NCBI GenBank assembly: GCA_021812735.1
Contig: JAKAMV010000493.1
Coordinates: 1 to 7,466 of the forward strand
Direction of reading: 5' to 3'
Source of the DNA: Chloroflexota bacterium
Lineage (GTDB): Bacteria > Chloroflexota > Limnocylindria > Limnocylindrales > CSP1-4
Length of the DNA stretch: 7,466 bases
Shown here: one piece after another, positions 5,867 to 7,466 of the stretch
Layout: each line of letters begins with the position of its first letter
How positions within the stretch are numbered: the stretch's first letter is position 1
The notes under the pieces: model-generated
What the model saw: only the letters and a program-made list of their open reading frames with translations
What the model was told of the DNA's origin: nothing
Databases searched by the model: none
Translations under genes and position numbers: made by a program

Positions 5867-6795
5867 TCCGCCCGCTGGCGGTCCTCGCCTGCATCGCGGT
5901 CGTGGCCGCGCTCGCCGTCCCGACCCCGGACACGCTTGCCGAGTTCACCTCGCTCAAGTCGGCGGCCGCCACGTTGGGGACCGACACCCTCCGACCTCCG
6001 ACCGGCGTCGCCGGCACCGGCGGCTCGTCCGCATCGCTGGCCTGGACGGCGTCGACGTCCTCTGCGGCGACCGGCTACAACCTGCTCCGGAGCGGGACGT
6101 CCGGCTCCGGGTACACGCAGGTCAAGACCGTCACGCCCGTCTCCGCCACCTCGACCGACGATGCCCCGGGGTCGGGGACCTGGTACTACGTGCTCGACGC
6201 CTACCTCGGCGGCTGGACGAGCGCGTACTCCAGCGAGGCCTCGGTGACAGTGGACGGCTCGCCCACGTCCACCGCTGTCGTGGGCTGCGCCAGCGAGGCG
6301 CCTGAGACCGTCAACGCGGGCGACGACAACGGCTATGAGACCAACCCCGCGTACGCCTGCGACCAGGACCATCGCGTTGCCATCGACGCCAACAGCGGGA
6401 CCGACAAGGTGCTCAGCTGCCCCGACCCGGGCAAGGACCGTGAGCGCTTCTGGGGGTACAGCTTCGGCCTGCCGGGCACGGTCAGCTCGATCGACGGCAT
6501 CACCGTCCAGCTCGTCATGGGCCTCAACAACCGCGCCGGCACGAGCCAGGTGTGCGTGGAGCTCTCGTGGGACGGCGGCACCTCCTGGACGGCGCCGCAG
6601 ACCGTCACGATGACCAAAGCGCCGCTCACCGCCTACACCGTCGGCACGGCCACGGACACCTGGGGCCACACGGGCTGGACGACGTCGCAGCTGGGCACCA
6701 GCAGCTTCCGCGTCCGGCTCACCGACATGTCCACGACGGCCTCCAAGACCTTCTCGCTCGACTTCCTCGGGGTGCGTGTCGACTACACCCCGTGA
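5863..6795 (+). CDS. Secreted protein with fibronectin type III domain and a C-terminal beta-rich domain; likely SipW substrate
   Basis: A 310-residue exported protein. The N-terminus has a hydrophobic core (about 4-20) followed by LAEFTSLKSAAATLGTDTL (25-43), close to the SipW-dependent signal pattern. Residues 45-130 are a fibronectin type III-like domain, from PPTGV through SLAWTAS, GYNLLRS and TWYYVLDAY to SEASVTV. Residues about 135-198 form a linker with Cys142, Cys166 and Cys186. Residues about 198-310 are a beta-rich domain with WGYSFGLPG, VSSIDGITVQLV, VCVELSWDGGTSW, DTWGHTGWTTSQL, SFRVRL and a closing VDYTP. I know this last pattern from metagenomic surface and phage-tail-like proteins, but cannot name a domain or function. 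Four cysteines outside the signal peptide allow two disulfides, suiting an extracellular location. No LPXTG motif or C-terminal anchor helix is present. The start ATG overlaps the peptidase stop codon, so translation is probably coupled. It may be an adhesin or matrix component; this is inference. Confidence 0.85.
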   Translation: MIRPLAVLACIAVVAALAVPTPDTLAEFTSLKSAAATLGTDTLRPPTGVAGTGGSSASLAWTASTSSAATGYNLLRSGTSGSGYTQVKTVTPVSATSTDDAPGSGTWYYVLDAYLGGWTSAYSSEASVTVDGSPTSTAVVGCASEAPETVNAGDDNGYETNPAYACDQDHRVAIDANSGTDKVLSCPDPGKDRERFWGYSFGLPGTVSSIDGITVQLVMGLNNRAGTSQVCVELSWDGGTSWTAPQTVTMTKAPLTAYTVGTATDTWGHTGWTTSQLGTSSFRVRLTDMSTTASKTFSLDFLGVRVDYTP

Positions 6796-6800
6796 CGGCG

Positions 6801-6820
6801 CGCCGGGGTGCCCCCCGGCG
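6801..6820 (+). terminator. GC hairpin after the last gene of the SipW module
   Basis: CGCCGGGG (6801-6808) and CCCCGGCG (6813-6820) form a perfect 8-bp stem with a four-base TGCC loop, starting five bases after the stop codon. No T-run follows. Its position directly behind the end of the operon supports a terminator role. Confidence 0.55.
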
Positions 6821-6870
6821 GCGTGCTGCGGGCCTCCGTCGCGGTGACCTCGCCGAGAGCCCGCGGCCCC

Positions 6871-6886
6871 GTGTCCTGAAGGACGC
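6871..6886 (+). repeat. Small hairpin in the gap after the SipW module
   Basis: GTGTCC (6871-6876) pairs with GGACGC (6881-6886), including one G-T pair, around a TGAA loop. It lies between the last + strand gene and the possible - strand frame ending at 6965, where a second or bidirectional terminator would be expected. The stem is short, so this is weak evidence. Confidence 0.25.
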
Positions 6887-6964
6887 CTCGCAGACGGCGG
6901 GCGCACCTCGGCCAATCGGGGTCGACGCCGCATCACCCGGGTGCGAGAGGGCTCGGCCTTGGGT

Positions 6965-7466
6965 TCAGGGAGCGGCCCGCTTCGGCTTGCGCGGGCCCGG
7001 CGTCGCGTCCGAGGCGGGCGCGCTCCTCGACGCCTTCGCCGCCCGGCGACCATCCTCACGCTGCTTCACGGTGTCGTGCGCGGTGCCGATGTCGTCGCCC
7101 GGGGTGCTGGGCGCCGGCATCCGGGTTCGGCTCCCGCCACCCCGAGCGCCGTTCGGGCGCCGTCCTGCGGGTCGGTCCTGCAGCCGGTCGTCCGCCGGAC
7201 TCGGCGTCTCGCCGGCCGGCGCAACCGACGGCGTGGAGGCTCTGGCGTCCTTGGCCTTGGCGTTCGTGGGAGGCTCCGGGCGCGGAGGGCGCGCAGCCGT
7301 CGCGGGCTCGGACGCGGGACGGCTCGCCCCGTCGCGGCGTCGCGGCGGCTCCGTCATGCCCATGTCCGCGAGCCCGGGCGTCGAGGCTGGCGGATTGGCC
7401 AGCGCCGCCGCCGGCCTCGACGCTGCCGTCGCCCGCCTCGGCGCCGCTGCCGCCGGCGGCGCCGCC
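6965..7466 (-). CDS. Possible Pro/Ala/Arg-rich disordered hypothetical protein, 5' end perhaps outside the window
   Basis: A - strand frame is open from the right edge to a TGA at 6965-6967, 167 codons inside the window; the first Met is at 7363-7361 (132 residues). The product is low in complexity: mainly Pro, Ala, Arg, Ser and Gly with scattered Asp, Glu and Lys, and a basic tail TPGPRKPKRAAP. It has no hydrophobic segment and matches no domain I know. About 86 percent of codons from the first Met end in G or C, but the opposite + strand frame shares the same third positions and is also open, so this bias does not decide. No good ribosome binding site precedes either ATG, at 7363 or 7357. 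It could be the disordered tail of a longer protein, a small gene, or chance openness in GC-rich DNA. If real, it converges with the SipW module. Confidence 0.33.
   Translation of the reverse strand, partial: AAPPAAAAPRRATAASRPAAALANPPASTPGLADMGMTEPPRRRDGASRPASEPATAARPPRPEPPTNAKAKDARASTPSVAPAGETPSPADDRLQDRPAGRRPNGARGGGSRTRMPAPSTPGDDIGTAHDTVKQREDGRRAAKASRSAPASDATPGPRKPKRAAP
7356..7466 (+). CDS. Possible start of a + strand gene running off the right edge
   Basis: From the ATG at 7356 a + strand frame stays open to the edge for 37 codons and encodes an Ala/Gly-rich, helix-prone stretch containing LASAAAGLDAAVARLG. Most codons end in C or G. Upstream there is only a weak purine-poor GGCGGC and no clear ribosome binding site. 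It overlaps and competes with the - strand frame; at most one is likely to be real. Confidence 0.2.
   Translation, partial: MPMSASPGVEAGGLASAAAGLDAAVARLGAAAAGGAA

Noticed and set aside
5863..5892. Lipoprotein lipobox VLAC at residues 7-10 of the Fn3 protein
   Set aside because: The cysteine is too close to the N-terminus, with no room for a hydrophobic core before it. The hydrophobic stretch continues after it.

Overview
This is a very GC-rich window with strongly GC-biased third codon positions and mostly weak Shine-Dalgarno sequences. It fits a high-GC Actinomycetota- or Chloroflexota-like bacterium; no RNA gene or marker protein allows a firmer placement. All six well-supported genes lie on the + strand and form two unrelated blocks. 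The first gene is cut by the left edge. No CRISPR array, insertion sequence, rRNA or tRNA was seen.

Block 1 (1-4299) is catabolic. It holds the C-terminal part of an NAD(P)-dependent aldehyde dehydrogenase (to 581), a 308-base gap without a gene, an acyl-CoA dehydrogenase (890-2065) and, 20 bases later, a 737-residue NDP-forming acyl-CoA synthetase (2086-4299) with its CoA-binding, ligase and ATP-grasp parts on one chain. Together they could oxidise an aldehyde to an acid, activate it to a CoA thioester with ATP, and desaturate the acyl-CoA. The order of steps and the substrate are inference.

Block 2 (4578-6795) is a compact secretion module of the SipW/TasA type. It contains a small secreted TasA/camelysin-like protein with a SipW-dependent-type signal peptide (4578-5168), a SipW-type signal peptidase with Ser/His catalytic residues (5270-5866), and a secreted protein with a fibronectin type III domain and a C-terminal beta-rich domain (5863-6795). 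The third gene starts inside the stop codon of the peptidase gene (ATGA overlap). Its N-terminus also resembles the SipW-dependent pattern, so the peptidase is probably flanked by its two substrates. A perfect 14-bp GC hairpin separates the first gene from the peptidase gene and may give much more substrate than enzyme. A 278-base leader with several inverted repeats precedes the block.

The right end (6796-7466) has a hairpin just after the last stop codon and then an ambiguous region. A Pro/Ala/Arg-rich frame is open on the - strand, and a + strand frame sharing its third codon positions is open over the same stretch, so neither is secure. The most interesting part of the window is the SipW module with its leader, internal hairpins and unassigned C-terminal domain.
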